Assembly (NCBI GenBank): GCA_902475245.1
Contig: CABRYP010000009.1
Location: 1 to 60,838, forward strand
Source of the DNA: an uncultured Collinsella sp.
GTDB lineage: Bacteria > Actinomycetota > Coriobacteriia > Coriobacteriales > Coriobacteriaceae
Length of the DNA stretch: 60,838 nt
Direction: 5' to 3'
In this document: positions 1 through 7,095 of the stretch, in pieces
How positions within the stretch are numbered: the stretch's first letter is position 1
Layout of the letters: each line of letters begins with the position of its first letter
Position numbers and translations under genes: made by a program
The notes under the pieces: model-generated
Database searches by the model: none
What the model was told of the DNA's origin: nothing
Seen by the model: only the letters and a program-made list of their open reading frames with translations

Positions 1-108
1 GCGCGGCAAGGAGATATATTGCCAGACCGGAGGGGCCCCGGGGGCGGGAATCTGGGACTCCACGGTTCCTACACAAATGAGGATGGGACCCTCTCTGTGA
101 GAGCCTAG
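1..108 (+). CDS. 3' end of an unidentified gene (partial)
   Basis: The first frame is open from base 1 to a TAG at 106-108, giving 35 codons of a C-terminus that is Gly/Arg-rich and then ends in NEDGTLSVRA. A rho-independent terminator begins 8 bases after the stop, which is what a real gene end would look like. The fragment is too short to assign to a family, and in GC-rich DNA an open frame of this length can occur by chance. It could equally be untranslated sequence. Confidence 0.3.
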   Translation, partial: ARQGDILPDRRGPGGGNLGLHGSYTNEDGTLSVRA

Positions 109-115
109 AAAGAAC

Positions 116-153
116 AGGGCCGCGGCCCCCTATTAGAGCGGCCCTTCGGTTTT
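116..153 (+). terminator. Rho-independent terminator
   Basis: A perfect 8-bp stem (AGGGCCGC at 116-123 with GCGGCCCT at 138-145) is followed by TCGGTTTT. It probably ends the gene entering from the left edge. The T-run is short. Confidence 0.5.
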
Positions 154-194
154 CCAACGGTTAAGCTTCGGCCGCATTAATGGCTGTATACCCA

Positions 195-803
195 TTAGAA
201 ATGGGACATAGCAGCGTTAACGAGTTCAAAAACGATTAGTCCAATAAGAGCCGCTGCGGCAAACTTGATGGCATTCGCAAGCTGTGGATGCTCATAAGCC
301 CAGCCCGTCCTCGTCTCTTCGCTGTCCGCCTTCTTTCCGTCCAAGAAGTCGGATATCTCTTGATACGTCACCAAATCATTCTTCTTCTTGATATGTTCCG
401 CTGCAAGCGCGCAGCACATTGCGCCAGCACCAAAGACGCCTGCCAACACCATCGTCGGAACGCACTGGACCATCCCCCACCCGTGGTTTTGTTGCCACAT
501 GAGCCAGGCCATAGAGACGGTAAACGCAAGAAGCCCAGCCAACATCCCCGCACCCAAGCGATAGAGCGTGCCCCTATCGCGTTCAACCCTTTCTCTAATT
601 ATTGAAATGTCGCCTTTAACAAGCTCGTCAATCGTTACATCCAGTTGTTCAGACAGCAGTAGGAGACTCTGGATGTCGGGGTACGTCTTACCGCGCTCCC
701 AATTACTGATGGTCTGACGTGTTACAAAAATGCGCCTTGCAAGATCCTCCTGGGACAAACCAGCATCGAGTCGATACTGTTTAAGGTGTTTTGGCAGCTG
801 CAT
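195..803 (-). CDS. XRE-family transcriptional regulator with C-terminal membrane segments
   Basis: This 202-residue protein starts with a Cro/C1-type helix-turn-helix at residues 5-60, with the recognition helix in FVTRQTISNWERGKTYP. That pattern is typical of XRE repressors. Hydrophobic stretches near residues 82-104 and 114-134, and a third at the C-terminus (about 180-198), suggest that the DNA-binding domain is tethered to the membrane. Such proteins usually control a neighbouring operon or their own gene in response to envelope or peptide signals. Here no target gene is adjacent, because an IS200-like element lies directly upstream. A palindrome at 917-936 is a candidate operator. The membrane topology is a reading of hydrophobicity only. 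Confidence 0.85.
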   Translation of the reverse strand: MQLPKHLKQYRLDAGLSQEDLARRIFVTRQTISNWERGKTYPDIQSLLLLSEQLDVTIDELVKGDISIIRERVERDRGTLYRLGAGMLAGLLAFTVSMAWLMWQQNHGWGMVQCVPTMVLAGVFGAGAMCCALAAEHIKKKNDLVTYQEISDFLDGKKADSEETRTGWAYEHPQLANAIKFAAAALIGLIVFELVNAAMSHF

Positions 804-916
804 GGCGTTCCCTTCGAATGCATCTCAACTCTTATTGGGCGGCTACACAACAGAAGCCGGCAAGCAAAGCGTAATCCCAAAATCAAACCCATACGGATGG
901 CTGCGCGCAGATTAGA

Positions 917-936
917 GTGTCAAAAATCTTTGACAC
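917..936. promoter_or_regulatory. Candidate operator palindrome upstream of the XRE gene
   Basis: GTGTCAAA (917-924) and TTTGACAC (929-936) are perfect 8-base inverted arms around a 4-base spacer, 114 bases upstream of the XRE start. Each arm carries a TTGACA-like -35 hexamer, one on each strand. Size and symmetry suit binding by an HTH dimer such as the adjacent XRE protein. No convincing -10 was found at 17 bases. Confidence 0.4.
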
Positions 937-1023
937 ATACGCTACCTGCTCTTTCTTGCAACTCGGACGCTATCGAATTGATCGGTTTGGCTACGTCCCA
1001 AATCGATCACATCCCTAATCAAT

Positions 1024-1765
1024 CAGAACCACCCTTAAAAAGGGTGGTTTGCTCTTAGGGTATAACCCACGGGCCCCGGGCTCGCGTCTAAAGGCGCGGG
1101 CCCGGACTTCGTCCAGGCCTAGTGCGTCTTGACCCGTGGCGCGCCGGTCGAACCGGCGGCATCACCCCCTCTTGAAGGGGTCCTCGTACTCCTTCACGCT
1201 CAGCTTGTCCAGTGCGATGTCGTGGGACTCCTGCTCCCTGATGTACTTGGCGATCGTCGCCTCGTTCAGGCCGACGGTGGACACGTAGTAGCCCTCCGCC
1301 CAGAACTTCCTGTTGCCGAACTTGTACTTGAGGTTGGCGTGCCTGTCGAATATCATCAGCGAGCTCTTCCCCTTCAGGTAGCCATGACGCTCGCGACGCT
1401 GTACTTCGGCGGGATCGCCAGCAGCACGTGCACGTGGTCGGGCATCAGGTGCCCCTCGATTATCTCGATCCCCTTGTACTCGCACAGCTTCCTGAGGATC
1501 TCCCCTATGTCGCCCCTGATTTGGTTGCAGATCACTTTGCGCCTATACTTCGGCGTGAACACGATGTGGTACTTGCACATCCACTTCGCGTGGGAAAGGC
1601 TGTAGGCCTTCTGGGCCATGGCGACCACCCCTTCGACTCGAATTCTTGACGGCCTGAACAATCGTCAATATCGGTCGGAGGGGTGGCTTTGTAAAGCCGT
1701 TTGTCTCCACCCGCGTAGCGGGTGGTTTAAAGCTGGCCGCTGCGCGGCCAGCAGACTAAAGTCTT
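1024..1765 (-). mobile_element. IS200-like insertion sequence (IS200/IS605 family, tnpA only)
   Basis: A single HUH-type transposase reading frame on the reverse strand is bracketed by imperfectly matching hairpins. AACCACCCTT/AAGGGTGGTT (1027-1049) lies at the transposase 3' side. CCACCCGC/GCGGGTGG (1707-1725) lies at the 5' side. Subterminal hairpins instead of inverted repeats are characteristic of this family, which moves as single-stranded DNA by a Tyr HUH nuclease. A further hairpin (GCTGGCCGC...GCGGCCAGC, 1732-1752) and a small palindrome (1686-1699) may be part of the left end or a leader that limits transposase translation. No tnpB or IscB is present. Exact ends are estimates. The element sits just beyond the rplT operon terminator. 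Confidence 0.75.
1162..1619 (-). pseudogene. tnpA: IS200-type TnpA transposase, broken by a one-base frameshift
   Basis: The N-terminal part starts at ATG 1619 (MAQKAYSLSHAKW) and includes the HUH metal motif in PDHVHVLL. It then runs into a stop near 1374. The remainder continues in another frame from GYLKGKSSLMIF to EYEDPFKRG at 1162. Joining them gives a normal IS200-type TnpA of about 150 residues. At the junction (about 1381-1385) the family sequence VMGYLKGK would need ATGGGC, while the DNA has ATGGC, so one G appears to be missing. The element is probably immobile on its own, unless the shift is a sequencing error or a programmed frameshift. The region of the catalytic Tyr lies in the second half. 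Confidence 0.8.
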
Positions 1766-1770
1766 GAACT

Positions 1771-1804
1771 AAAAAGGGGCGCTTCCGGATTGGAAGCGCC
1801 CCTT
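1771..1804 (-). terminator. Terminator of the infC-rpmI-rplT operon
   Basis: A 13-bp perfect stem (AAGGGGCGCTTCC at 1774-1786 with its complement at 1792-1804) is followed on the reverse strand by TTTTT. It lies 18 bases after the rplT stop. Confidence 0.9.
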
Positions 1805-1821
1805 TAAGATGCAAGAAGCAA

Positions 1822-2181
1822 TTAAGCCTCGAGAGCCTTCTTGGCGATGGCAGCCAGCTCGTTGAAGGACTCGATGTCCTCGTAAGCCATCTGAGCCAGG
1901 ACCTTACGGTCGAGCTCGATGCCGGCAACCTTCAGGCCGTGCATGAACTGAGAGTAAGAGATGTCGTTCAGGCGAGCAGCAGCGTTGATACGGGTGATCC
2001 AGAGAGAGCGGATCTCGCGCTTCTTGTTGCGGCGATCACGATACTGATACTGCAGGGAGTGCTGGACCTGCTCTTTAGCATGCTTGTAAGTACGCGAAGC
2101 GGCACCGTAGTAACCCTTCGCACGGTGCATAACGGTACGGCGCTTCTTCTTGGCGGCAACAGCGCGCTTAATACGTGCCAT
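1822..2181 (-). CDS. rplT: 50S ribosomal protein L20
   Basis: The 119-residue product has the usual L20 length and starts with MARIKRAVAAKKKRR, a basic tail that threads into 23S rRNA. The conserved RSLWITRINAA segment is at about residues 58-68. L20 is required early in assembly of the 50S subunit. In many bacteria it also represses its own operon by binding the leader RNA. It is the last gene of infC-rpmI-rplT, 46 bases after rpmI, and a strong terminator follows. The start has an AGGAG ribosome-binding site about 10 bases upstream. Confidence 0.98.
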   Translation of the reverse strand: MARIKRAVAAKKKRRTVMHRAKGYYGAASRTYKHAKEQVQHSLQYQYRDRRNKKREIRSLWITRINAAARLNDISYSQFMHGLKVAGIELDRKVLAQMAYEDIESFNELAAIAKKALEA

Positions 2182-2227
2182 GTTCTATCAACTCCTAGAC
2201 GGTAAAACGAAAAACGGGAACGCAAAC

Positions 2228-2419
2228 TTAGGCGAGACGCGACTTGATGACCTTGCGGTCGGCAGCGGCGATCTCGGTCTCCTGACGGAAGCCACGCTTA
2301 CGCTTGGTGGACTTCTTGCTCAGGATGTGGCTCTTGAAAGCCTTGGCGCGCATAAGCTTGCCGGTACCAGTCTTGCGGAAACGCTTCTTGGTGCCGCTGT
2401 GGGACTTCATCTTAGGCAT
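2228..2419 (-). CDS. rpmI: 50S ribosomal protein L35
   Basis: This is a 63-residue basic protein beginning MPKMKSHSGTKKRFRKTGTGK, which is diagnostic of L35. It is a small component of the 50S subunit and is encoded between infC and rplT in most bacteria, as here. The AAGGAG ribosome-binding site is well placed before the ATG. It lies 32 bases downstream of infC and is surely cotranscribed with it. Confidence 0.98.
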   Translation of the reverse strand: MPKMKSHSGTKKRFRKTGTGKLMRAKAFKSHILSKKSTKRKRGFRQETEIAAADRKVIKSRLA

Positions 2420-2451
2420 GAAATACTCCTTAATCGGTTACAGAACACTAG

Positions 2452-3006
2452 TTACTTGGTATCGCTTGCCGCTTTATCCTCATCGAAGGCGCCCTTAATC
2501 GGGGCGAGCAGCATAAGCATGTTACGGCCTTCCATCTTAGGCTTGGACTCGACCGTAGCGTAAGGCTTGAGATCCTCGGCGAGACGCTCGAGAACGTTAA
2601 GACCCTGCTCCGGGTGAGCCATCTCACGGCCGCGGAACATGATGGTGATCTTAACGCGTGCGCCCTTCTTGAGGAAACGCAGAACGTGGCCCTTCTTGGT
2701 CTCGTAGTCGCCAACGTCGATCTTGGGTCGGAACTTCATTTCCTTGACCTCGACCTTGGACTGGTTCTTACGAGCGGCCTTGGCCTTCATGGCCTGCTGG
2801 TACTTGAACTTACCGTAGTCCATGACCTTGCAGACCGGCGGCTCCGCGTTGGGAGCGATCTCGACCAGGTCGAGACCCTGATCGTCAGCGACGCGCTGGG
2901 CATCGCGGATGGCGAACAGGCCGAGCTGAGAGCCATCGACGCCAATCAAACGGCACGAAGATGCAGTGATCTCGTCGTTGATGCGGGTGTCATCAGACTT
3001 AGCTAT
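2452..3006 (-). CDS. infC: Translation initiation factor IF-3, probable AUA start
   Basis: IF-3 binds the 30S subunit, checks start codon-tRNA pairing and prevents early 50S joining. The product shows the family signature PNAEPPVCKVMDYGKF in the N-domain and FRGREMAHPE in the C-domain. An in-frame ATG at 3021 would add five residues (MEVGK), but it has no ribosome-binding site and its second and third codons are themselves the sequence GGAGGT. Eight bases after GGAGG comes ATA (3004-3006), followed by GCTAAGTCTGAT, so the natural start is probably AUA. Rare start codons in infC are well known and let IF-3 repress its own translation. A conventional annotation would use 3021. It heads the infC-rpmI-rplT operon. 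Confidence 0.93.
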   Translation of the reverse strand: MAKSDDTRINDEITASSCRLIGVDGSQLGLFAIRDAQRVADDQGLDLVEIAPNAEPPVCKVMDYGKFKYQQAMKAKAARKNQSKVEVKEMKFRPKIDVGDYETKKGHVLRFLKKGARVKITIMFRGREMAHPEQGLNVLERLAEDLKPYATVESKPKMEGRNMLMLLAPIKGAFDEDKAASDTK

Positions 3007-3013
3007 TTTCCCT

Positions 3014-3019
3014 ACCTCC
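3014..3019 (-). promoter_or_regulatory. Ribosome-binding site that decides the infC start
   Basis: GGAGGT on the reverse strand lies inside the first codons of the longer infC frame and exactly 8 bases before an ATA codon. It supports initiation at 3006 rather than at the upstream ATG (3021). Confidence 0.7.
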
Positions 3020-3223
3020 ATTCATAAAAAAATAACCCGGCGCTTCTTTGCAACCAGGTCGTACACATAGACATCCTCGGTATGAGGAAGGGAATCTAAG
3101 TTGTATGACCAGTCAGCTGCTCATTGGCGCCAAAAGGTGGGAACCCTCGGGTTCCTCTTTAGGGCATTGCGGGAACAACGCATTGTGGATAATAACACGT
3201 ACCGCGCGTTATCACATTACGTA

Positions 3224-3292
3224 CACGAAAAAGGGGGCCTTGACCCCCTTGAACGCTCACTTGCATGTATGGTGCCCGAGGCGAGACTCGAA
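3224..3292 (-). repeat. Distal copy of the tRNA-Leu 3' end and flank (attachment-site-like direct repeat)
   Basis: This 69-base segment repeats 3408-3475 in the same orientation with one base inserted and one substituted. Its bases 3270-3292 are identical to the last 23 bases of tRNA-Leu including CCA. The rest copies the sequence downstream of the tRNA with its terminator. The 115 bases between the copies hold no gene, only small palindromes such as CAAACAGGCC/GGCCTGTTTG (3354-3376). A duplicated tRNA 3' end is the usual footprint of tyrosine-recombinase integration. Confidence 0.75.
3228..3250 (-). terminator. Intact tRNA-type terminator in the distal repeat copy
   Basis: On the reverse strand AAGGGGG and CCCCCTT form a 7-bp stem with a 6-base loop, followed by TTT. 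The matching hairpin next to the intact tRNA (3414-3433) has lost a G and gained a mismatch, so it is weaker. This distal copy may be the original terminator. Confidence 0.7.
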
Positions 3293-3407
3293 GGGCCTTC
3301 GCTTCGCGAAGCCCCGGGCTTCAGGCGCATGGCGCCCTCGCCACGCTCCGCTACAAACAGGCCACAGGCCTGTTTGCTTAACGCTCCGCGCGCTCACGCG
3401 AGTTCGG

Positions 3408-3475
3408 CACGAAAAAGGGGCCTTGACCACCTTGAACGCTCACTTGCATGTATGGTGCCCGAGGCGAGACTCGAA
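3408..3475 (-). repeat. Proximal copy of the tRNA-Leu 3' end direct repeat
   Basis: This is the partner of 3224-3292. It covers the TPsiC arm, acceptor and CCA end of the real tRNA-Leu plus 45 bases of downstream flank. It differs by GGGG for GGGGG and by CCACC for CCCCC, both inside the terminator hairpin. Confidence 0.75.
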
Positions 3476-3539
3476 CTCGCACGTTGTTGCCAACGGTGGA
3501 TTTTGAGTCCACTGCGTCTGCCAATTCCGCCACTCGGGC
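3453..3539 (-). tRNA. tRNA-Leu (anticodon CAA)
   Basis: The reverse strand reads GCCCGAGTGGCGGAATTGGC and continues to a CCA end that is encoded in the DNA. The 7-bp acceptor GCCCGAG/CTCGGGC is perfect. The anticodon stem GTGGA/TCCAC encloses the loop CTCAAAA, with anticodon CAA reading UUG. The long variable arm (CGTTGGCAACAACG) is that of a class II Leu tRNA. Total length is 87 bases. Its 3' 23 bases are duplicated at 3270-3292. Confidence 0.96.
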
Positions 3540-3578
3540 ACGTAATGCGTGAGTTAGTTTATCACAGCTTTCTGTTGA

Positions 3579-5012
3579 TTAGTCCGAAAATGGAACTTCG
3601 AGCATTTCGATGAGTTCGACCGAACGAAGCATCTCGCGCTGGCGGCACCCGCGTCCGTTAACCGAGGCTTCGCCCATCTGGTTGTCATAGGGATCCTCGC
3701 GCATGCCATCGAAAGCAGGCACAAACTCAGCCTGGAATCGATTGTTAGCCACCATACGCCACGGGTCGAGATTGCCAAAGTAGTGACGACGACGCCACTC
3801 CTCCCCCATTCTGCGCGCTGAGGAACCAAACGAAACATCGGCGTTAAGCCAACCGGTCTGGGGTGTGAAGAACTCGGCCCAGTCGTGCGGTCCCACCGAA
3901 TCGGGAGCAACATACAGGCCGCTCTGCCAACGAGCAGGCACGCCCGCGATACGGCACATGGTGATAAACGTGAGCGCCATAACGCCGCAATCGCCGCGGA
4001 GCGAGTGTGCACAGTCATCGGCGATGGAGCCCAAAAGCAGATATGGTGGCTGATAGCGATAGTCGATATGTTGCGTCAGATAATCATAGATGGCGCGAGC
4101 GCGATCGAGCGAATCCTCGAGCCCGTCAATAACACGCTCCGTCACCTGTCGCAGATACGGCGTAAACGCAATGTGCGGACGGTCCTCGGAGGTGTCCTCG
4201 GGCAGGGGCGCGTCCATACAGGGATGCGATGGGAGCGCGCCACCATAGATATCGCAATAGGCGGCATCGATGTGATAACGATAGGTCACCGAAAATGAAT
4301 GTTCAGTCGAAGATGTCCAGGAGACAGTACGAGCCGAAACGTTCTCAGAGGCAACAGTGCCCTCCGACGTCATATCGAGAACCTCGACATGAGACTGTTG
4401 GCGACAGGCGGCGGCAACGGGCAGCCACGCGCGAACAGTCTCTCCCTCCAGAGCCCCAGGGACAGACACGGACGCCTTAAGCGTGATGAGGCGACTCAAC
4501 CCGTTTTGCGACTCCATCTCCTTGAGCATCTGGTTGCGAAGCGCAATTCCGTCCGTAGAATCGGGACGCAGACCCGGAACCTCCCTGGGGTACACGCGAA
4601 GCGAATCGAGGAAGTTATCGAGAACAAACAGCTCGCCATCGATAAAGCGCCAGTCAATTCGCTTACGATTAATCAGGTCATCAAACTGCTCTTCGGTAAA
4701 CTCAGGCCACTCCTCGCGAATCATCGCAATAGCCAGATCACGCGACACCGAAAAATGAAGCGGCGTCTCGAGCATGCGATACCGCTCGGCACGAACGCAG
4801 GCTGCCAGGGAAGGCTCAGGATTCTGCTCCAAAAGGCGATCGCAGGCAGCAACAGCCCGCGTCAAATAGCCGGCATCCTTGAGACGAAGAATCTCGGGCG
4901 GCAGTTCAATATCGAGATGACGAAAGTCATCGCAGCAAACATCAACAGAGCAACCAACAGGACCCTCGTCAATAACCTTCCCATCCGAAGGCAGCACATC
5001 AATAACAGCCAT
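3579..5012 (-). CDS. Transglutaminase-like domain protein
   Basis: A transglutaminase-like cysteine protease fold occupies the second half. Numbered from an upstream ATG at 5048, the catalytic triad can be read as Cys354 in RGDCGVMALTF, His388 in GPHDWAEF and Asp404 in GWLNADVSFG. The first 200 residues contain a helical segment with a tetratricopeptide-like look (about 50-130) and no signal peptide, so the protein is probably cytoplasmic. The substrate is unknown; relatives hydrolyse or crosslink peptide bonds. The ATG at 5048 has no ribosome-binding site, while the ATG at 5012 has GGAG six bases upstream, so 5012 is chosen. The gene stands alone, between tRNA-Leu and fba. Confidence 0.8.
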   Translation of the reverse strand: MAVIDVLPSDGKVIDEGPVGCSVDVCCDDFRHLDIELPPEILRLKDAGYLTRAVAACDRLLEQNPEPSLAACVRAERYRMLETPLHFSVSRDLAIAMIREEWPEFTEEQFDDLINRKRIDWRFIDGELFVLDNFLDSLRVYPREVPGLRPDSTDGIALRNQMLKEMESQNGLSRLITLKASVSVPGALEGETVRAWLPVAAACRQQSHVEVLDMTSEGTVASENVSARTVSWTSSTEHSFSVTYRYHIDAAYCDIYGGALPSHPCMDAPLPEDTSEDRPHIAFTPYLRQVTERVIDGLEDSLDRARAIYDYLTQHIDYRYQPPYLLLGSIADDCAHSLRGDCGVMALTFITMCRIAGVPARWQSGLYVAPDSVGPHDWAEFFTPQTGWLNADVSFGSSARRMGEEWRRRHYFGNLDPWRMVANNRFQAEFVPAFDGMREDPYDNQMGEASVNGRGCRQREMLRSVELIEMLEVPFSD

Positions 5013-5153
5013 ACCAAACTCCAAGTCATTAGAACTCTTGAAGCCCATTGTAGCGAGATAAAAAAGAAAGCCCCAATAAAGGAACCCTCAACACCGATAA
5101 ACGGTACCTATTAAAAATGAATTCAGCCCAGTAACCCTGCGGCGTTAAACGAA

Positions 5154-5245
5154 GGAAGCCCCGTCTCCCGGAACTGTTTCCTTGGCGCGACTTCTGGCGA
5201 AGTCAGGTGAGCGCAAAGGAAACAGTGTAGGGGGACGGGGCTTCC
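5154..5245. repeat. Long compound hairpin downstream of fba
   Basis: Three nested stems line up over 92 bases: GGAAGCCCCGTC (5154-5165) with GACGGGGCTTCC (5234-5245), ACTGTTTCCTTGGCGC with GCGCAAAGGAAACAGT (one mismatch), and GACTTC with GAAGTC at the tip. There is no T-run on either strand, so it is not an ordinary terminator. It may protect the fba transcript 3' end or be a dispersed palindromic repeat. Confidence 0.7.
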
Positions 5246-5265
5246 GGCGGGAAGTTTAGCGACGC

Positions 5266-6132
5266 TTACGCCTTGTTGACGGAGCCAAACTCCTCCATGA
5301 GCTCCTTGGTGCGGGCAACGATGTTGTCGCGACCAGGCTTGAGGAGCTTGCGGGGATCAAAGCCCTTGCCCTGCTGATCCTTGCCAGCCTCGATGTACTC
5401 GCGGACGCCCTTGGCGAAGACGAGCTGCAGGTCGGTGTTGACGTTGATCTTGGAGATGCCCAGGGAGATGGCCTTCTTGATCTGATCCTCGGGGATGCCG
5501 GTACCACCGTGCAGAACGAGGGGCAGGTCGCCGGTCTGAGCCTTGATCTCGCCCAGACGCTCGAAGGAAAGGCCAGCCCAGTCGGCGGGATACACGCCGT
5601 GGATGTTGCCGATGCCGCAGGCGAGGAAGTCGACGCCCAGGTCAGCAATCTGCTTGCACTCAGCAGGGTCAGCGAGCTCGCCGTTGGAGGTCACGCCGTC
5701 CTCGGTGCCGCCGATGCCGCCGACCTCGGCCTCGATGGACATGCCCTTGGAGTGGGCAAGCTCAACGAGCTCCTTGGTGCGGTCGAGGTTAAGCTGGAAG
5801 GTCTCCTCGTGAGAGCCGTCATACATGATGGACGTGAAGCCGGCCTCGATGCACTTGAAGCAGTCCTCGTAAGAACCGTGATCGAGGTGAAGGGCGACGG
5901 GAACGGTAACGCCCGTGGCCTCGACGGCAGCCTTGACCATGTCGGCGCAGACCTTGAAACCGCCCATCCACTTAGCGGCACCAGCGGTGCACTGAAGGAT
6001 CAGCGGAGACTTGGCCTCCTCGGCGGCCTGGAGAATAGCCAGGGTCCACTCGAGGTTGTTGGTGTTGAAGGCACCGAGAGCGTACTTGCCGGCCTCGGCC
6101 TTCTTGAGCATGTCTGCTGCGTTGACGAGCAT
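5266..6132 (-). CDS. fba: Class II fructose-1,6-bisphosphate aldolase
   Basis: This zinc-dependent enzyme cleaves fructose 1,6-bisphosphate to dihydroxyacetone phosphate and glyceraldehyde 3-phosphate in glycolysis and runs in reverse in gluconeogenesis. Counting from the chosen start, HLDHGS carries the catalytic Asp84 and zinc ligand His85, the EAEVGG motif follows at 134-139, and His177 (GNIHGVY) and His207 (LHGGTG) complete the metal site. The length of 288 residues is normal. The start at 6132 follows AGGAGG with 8-base spacing. A longer frame reaching 6228 would add 32 atypical residues and is rejected. It is monocistronic, with a large hairpin just downstream. Confidence 0.95.
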   Translation of the reverse strand: MLVNAADMLKKAEAGKYALGAFNTNNLEWTLAILQAAEEAKSPLILQCTAGAAKWMGGFKVCADMVKAAVEATGVTVPVALHLDHGSYEDCFKCIEAGFTSIMYDGSHEETFQLNLDRTKELVELAHSKGMSIEAEVGGIGGTEDGVTSNGELADPAECKQIADLGVDFLACGIGNIHGVYPADWAGLSFERLGEIKAQTGDLPLVLHGGTGIPEDQIKKAISLGISKINVNTDLQLVFAKGVREYIEAGKDQQGKGFDPRKLLKPGRDNIVARTKELMEEFGSVNKA

Positions 6133-6327
6133 AAAAGAAACCTCCTGTAAGGTTGCTCCGATAACGCCTGAGATTTTACCACGGCGTACCCGAGCATAAA
6201 CGTTCGTTTGTTCACGAATATCGTCCAAACAGACTTTTTTTGACCGTTTGCCCTACGGAATCGACCCGTTGGGGAAAAATAGCTTGACGTTTGGACGCTT
6301 CTCGTGCTTCAGGAGCTGACTATAAAG

Positions 6328-7011
6328 CTACACCTGCATGAAAGGGTTCTGCATGAGCTCGCGTGCCATGGTGGTCGAATCGCCATGGCCGGTTAGGCAA
6401 ACGGTATCGGACGGGAGAAGCCGGGCGAGCTTGGAGAGCGAGCGCAGAATCGCCGCCTCGTCTCCTCCAGAAAGATCGGTGCGGCCGTGGCTGCCCGGGA
6501 ATAGTGTGTCGCCCACAAAGGCAATGTTCCCCTGCTCGGTGGCAGCAAACAAGACGATCCCGCCCGGCGTATGCCCTGGCGTCTCGATCACCTGCAGGCA
6601 GATATCGCCCACCTCGATAGCATCGCCTTCGGCGAGCAGGCGCGTCGGCTCCCCGGGGTCAGGCGTCTCAATGCCCCACATAGCTCGCTGTTCCTCGATG
6701 TTCGCATGCGGCACCGCCACATCCTTGGCACACAGCTCATACTGGCAGCCCTCGCCAACGGTGGTTCGCACGCCGGCAACACCACCAACATGATCGGCAT
6801 GGCCATGAGTGCATACGGCGCCAAGCACGCGTACACCGGCATGTTCGGCTCGAATATGCTCCACCAAACGCTCGCCTTCCCATGCGGGGTCGATAATCAC
6901 GCACTCATTGTCTGAAATAACAGCATAGCTATTGGTCTGAATGGGACCGTTTACGAGCGTCTCAATCTCGACCGATCCCTTGGGAGTTAAATCCAAGGAC
7001 ACAGCACTCAT
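6328..7011 (-). CDS. MBL-fold metallo-hydrolase (glyoxalase II-like)
   Basis: The 227-residue protein has the metallo-beta-lactamase motif THGHADHVGG (His69, His71, Asp73, His74), then ETPGHTPGG and FVGDTLFPGSHGR, and ends with a LTGHGD motif. These ligands bind two metal ions. The arrangement resembles hydroxyacylglutathione hydrolase and the small YcbL-type hydrolases that cleave thioesters, but the substrate cannot be deduced. It is the last gene of the run recJ-helicase, rel, MBL hydrolase. It starts 84 bases after the rel stop and is likely cotranscribed. Confidence 0.88.
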   Translation of the reverse strand: MSAVSLDLTPKGSVEIETLVNGPIQTNSYAVISDNECVIIDPAWEGERLVEHIRAEHAGVRVLGAVCTHGHADHVGGVAGVRTTVGEGCQYELCAKDVAVPHANIEEQRAMWGIETPDPGEPTRLLAEGDAIEVGDICLQVIETPGHTPGGIVLFAATEQGNIAFVGDTLFPGSHGRTDLSGGDEAAILRSLSKLARLLPSDTVCLTGHGDSTTMARELMQNPFMQV

Positions 7012-7095
7012 GTCCCTCTCCTCTCTATAGAACTCGAGGCATCAAACGATGCCTCGAGTGTAGCGAATATCGATAATGTGACACGTTCGTCGCGA

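Noticed and set aside
1..160. tmRNA, RNase P RNA or T-box leader at the left edge
   Set aside because: I could not find the conserved core sequences, and the gene to the right points the other way. A gene end plus terminator is simpler.
804..1100. Small plus-strand open frames of 60-90 codons upstream of the XRE gene
   Set aside because: No ribosome-binding site, no recognisable motif, and they cross the palindrome and the IS hairpin.
3224..3475. CRISPR array
   Set aside because: There are only two copies, of 68 bases, and they contain tRNA sequence. No further repeats or cas genes are in the window.
3048..3613. Plus-strand frames of 150-170 codons over the tRNA region
   Set aside because: They run through the tRNA and its duplicated copy on the opposite strand. 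The repeated peptides are a result of the DNA repeat.
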